DNA of 6,864 bases, taken from contig DBKQ01000038.1 of NCBI GenBank assembly GCA_002298545.1, positions 1 through 6,864 on the forward strand, read 5' to 3'. The stretch's first letter is position 1. The number at the start of each line of letters is the position of its first letter. The position numbers and the translations under genes are program-made. Source of the DNA: Prevotella sp. UBA746. GTDB lineage: Bacteria; Bacteroidota; Bacteroidia; Bacteroidales; Bacteroidaceae. A model generated the notes under the pieces. It had not been told where the DNA came from and did no database searches. It worked only from the letters and a program-made list of their open reading frames with translations. Positions 5,961-6,864 of this stretch are shown here, piece after piece.

Positions 5961-6836
5961 TTATTTCAAGGATTTGGTTTCTTTGACGAAACCAAATGTT
6001 TCTCGGATGAAGTCTAAAAAACGGCTACACATATTTTTTTTATACTCTGCTATTGTATATGTTATATTGTCATCCTGCATTTCCCCTTGCCGGTCTACGT
6101 CTGTCACTTCTACGAGCCAGGCTGTATTATTGTCACTACTGTTCTTGCAGACTGCTGCAAGTGCATCTGCCTTGTCTGCCAGAGGTTTGTCTGCCGTGAG
6201 GATCTCTACAATTACGCTTTCGGTCGCCATTTCATACACGCCGTCGGTACACATCAGGAAGATGTCATGGGGCAGTATGTCGCGTATCAAGGTTATGGTC
6301 GGTGTTTGGTATTGCCTACTGTCTTTAGCAACGAATATACATTTTGTGATGATATTGCGCTTGGGGTGGTGCACAGCCTCCTCTGCGGTTATCTTTCCTT
6401 CCTCAACCCATTCGTTAACAAGACTATGATCTTTTGTCTGGAATATCACTCCACGGTCTTTCCGTATCTGGTATATACGACTGTCGCCAAGATGCGCCAA
6501 GAGCATTCCGCTGGATGTGCGTGCCATAAAAGTTAGGGTCGTTGCCATGGACGGACTTAAAGCGCGGTTCTTATACAGGCTCTTGTATGCCTCTTCCACA
6601 AGCGTCAGCACGTCTTTCGCCCCTATTTTTTTGCAGTTGCATGAGGATAGGCTTTCCTCAAATGTCTGGCATACCAAACGACTTGCCACTTCTCCCTTGT
6701 CTCTGCCTCCTACTCCGTCGCAAACTACGAAATAGGCTGTCTGCTCATTTGCCTCAACAGGACAAAAACTGTCTTCTTGACCTTCTCGTCTGCCTTGTTG
6801 CGAGAAAGAATATGGTTGTGAGATCTGTATTTTCAT
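5961..6836 (-). CDS. PP2C-family (PPM) Ser/Thr protein phosphatase
   Basis: A 291-residue metal-dependent phosphatase that should remove phosphate from Ser/Thr residues of proteins in the cytoplasm. Motifs appear in order: GQEDSF (19-24, metal Asp D22), VVCDGVGGRDKGEVAS (37-52, D40 and G41), MATTL (97-101), LAHLGDSRIYQI (113-124), DHSLV (136-140), LMCTDGVYEM (194-203, D198) and DDNIT (255-259, D256). All core metal-binding acidic residues are present, so it is probably active. Length is close to the usual single-domain bacterial form; a basic/hydrophobic tail (about 268-291) extends past the last strand. No signal peptide or membrane segment is seen. Such enzymes often sit beside Hanks-type kinases or FHA proteins, none of which is in the window. 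The ATG at 6836 has no strong ribosome site, and an out-of-frame ATG lies 7 nt upstream. Confidence 0.97.
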   Translation of the reverse strand: MKIQISQPYSFSQQGRREGQEDSFCPVEANEQTAYFVVCDGVGGRDKGEVASRLVCQTFEESLSSCNCKKIGAKDVLTLVEEAYKSLYKNRALSPSMATTLTFMARTSSGMLLAHLGDSRIYQIRKDRGVIFQTKDHSLVNEWVEEGKITAEEAVHHPKRNIITKCIFVAKDSRQYQTPTITLIRDILPHDIFLMCTDGVYEMATESVIVEILTADKPLADKADALAAVCKNSSDNNTAWLVEVTDVDRQGEMQDDNITYTIAEYKKNMCSRFLDFIRETFGFVKETKSLK

Positions 6837-6847
6837 TATCCATATTT

Positions 6848-6864
6848 TTATCCGGCTTCGCCGG
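6848..6864 (-). other. Possible 3' end of an upstream gene, or a short hairpin
   Basis: On the minus strand the edge reads a perfect 13-base hairpin, CCGGC-GAA-GCCGG (6864-6852), followed by A and TAA at 6850-6848. In the frame of that TAA the codons are GGC GAA GCC GGA TAA, which would give a protein ending Gly-Glu-Ala-Gly 11 bp before the phosphatase start. No T tract follows the hairpin, so a terminator is unlikely. Seventeen bases are too few to decide. Confidence 0.3.

Noticed and set aside
6841..6843. Alternative ATG just upstream of the phosphatase start
   Set aside because: It is out of frame with the phosphatase; the ATG at 6836 gives the conserved N-terminal PP2C sequence.

Overview
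The window looks like a chromosomal segment of a Bacteroidales bacterium, most likely from the Prevotellaceae (genus not certain). The evidence is AT-rich intergenic DNA, starts without clear Shine-Dalgarno sites, one promoter matching the Bacteroidetes consensus (TTTG, 19 nt, TAnnTTTG), tRNA genes without an encoded CCA, and the style of the protein families. No mobile-element gene, CRISPR array or rRNA is visible.

Layout. Left end (1-206): two nearly identical tRNA-Asp(GTC) genes on the + strand, the first cut by the window edge, followed by a strong intrinsic terminator. Middle (about 207-583): a gene-free AT-rich stretch with a cluster of ATGATAC(TT) repeats, three of them exactly 11 bp apart, and a long hairpin at 495-540 that separates the tRNA unit from the genes converging on it. 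Right (584-6836): six genes, all on the minus strand. In transcription order they are a PP2C-family Ser/Thr phosphatase (6836-5961), an acidic low-complexity protein with an EF-hand-like calcium loop (5872-5060), a secreted Sel1-repeat protein (5019-3412), a secreted protein of unknown function (3388-2270), a secreted LPP20-like protein (2273-1590) and a secreted protein with an NTF2-like domain (1579-584).

How they may work together. From 5872 to 584 the genes are 40, 23, -4 and 10 nt apart, as expected of one operon, and a consensus promoter sits in the 88-nt gap behind the phosphatase gene. The phosphatase has all its metal-binding motifs and no export signal, so it should be cytoplasmic. 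The last four proteins all start with Sec-type signal peptides without a lipobox and should be soluble in the periplasm. The acidic protein has one Gly/Ala-rich hydrophobic stretch and may sit at the membrane. A cytoplasmic phospho-Ser/Thr signalling module followed by a set of uncharacterised envelope proteins is the most interesting thing here. A partner kinase or FHA protein would be expected upstream, beyond the right edge, but cannot be seen. The joint function is inference.
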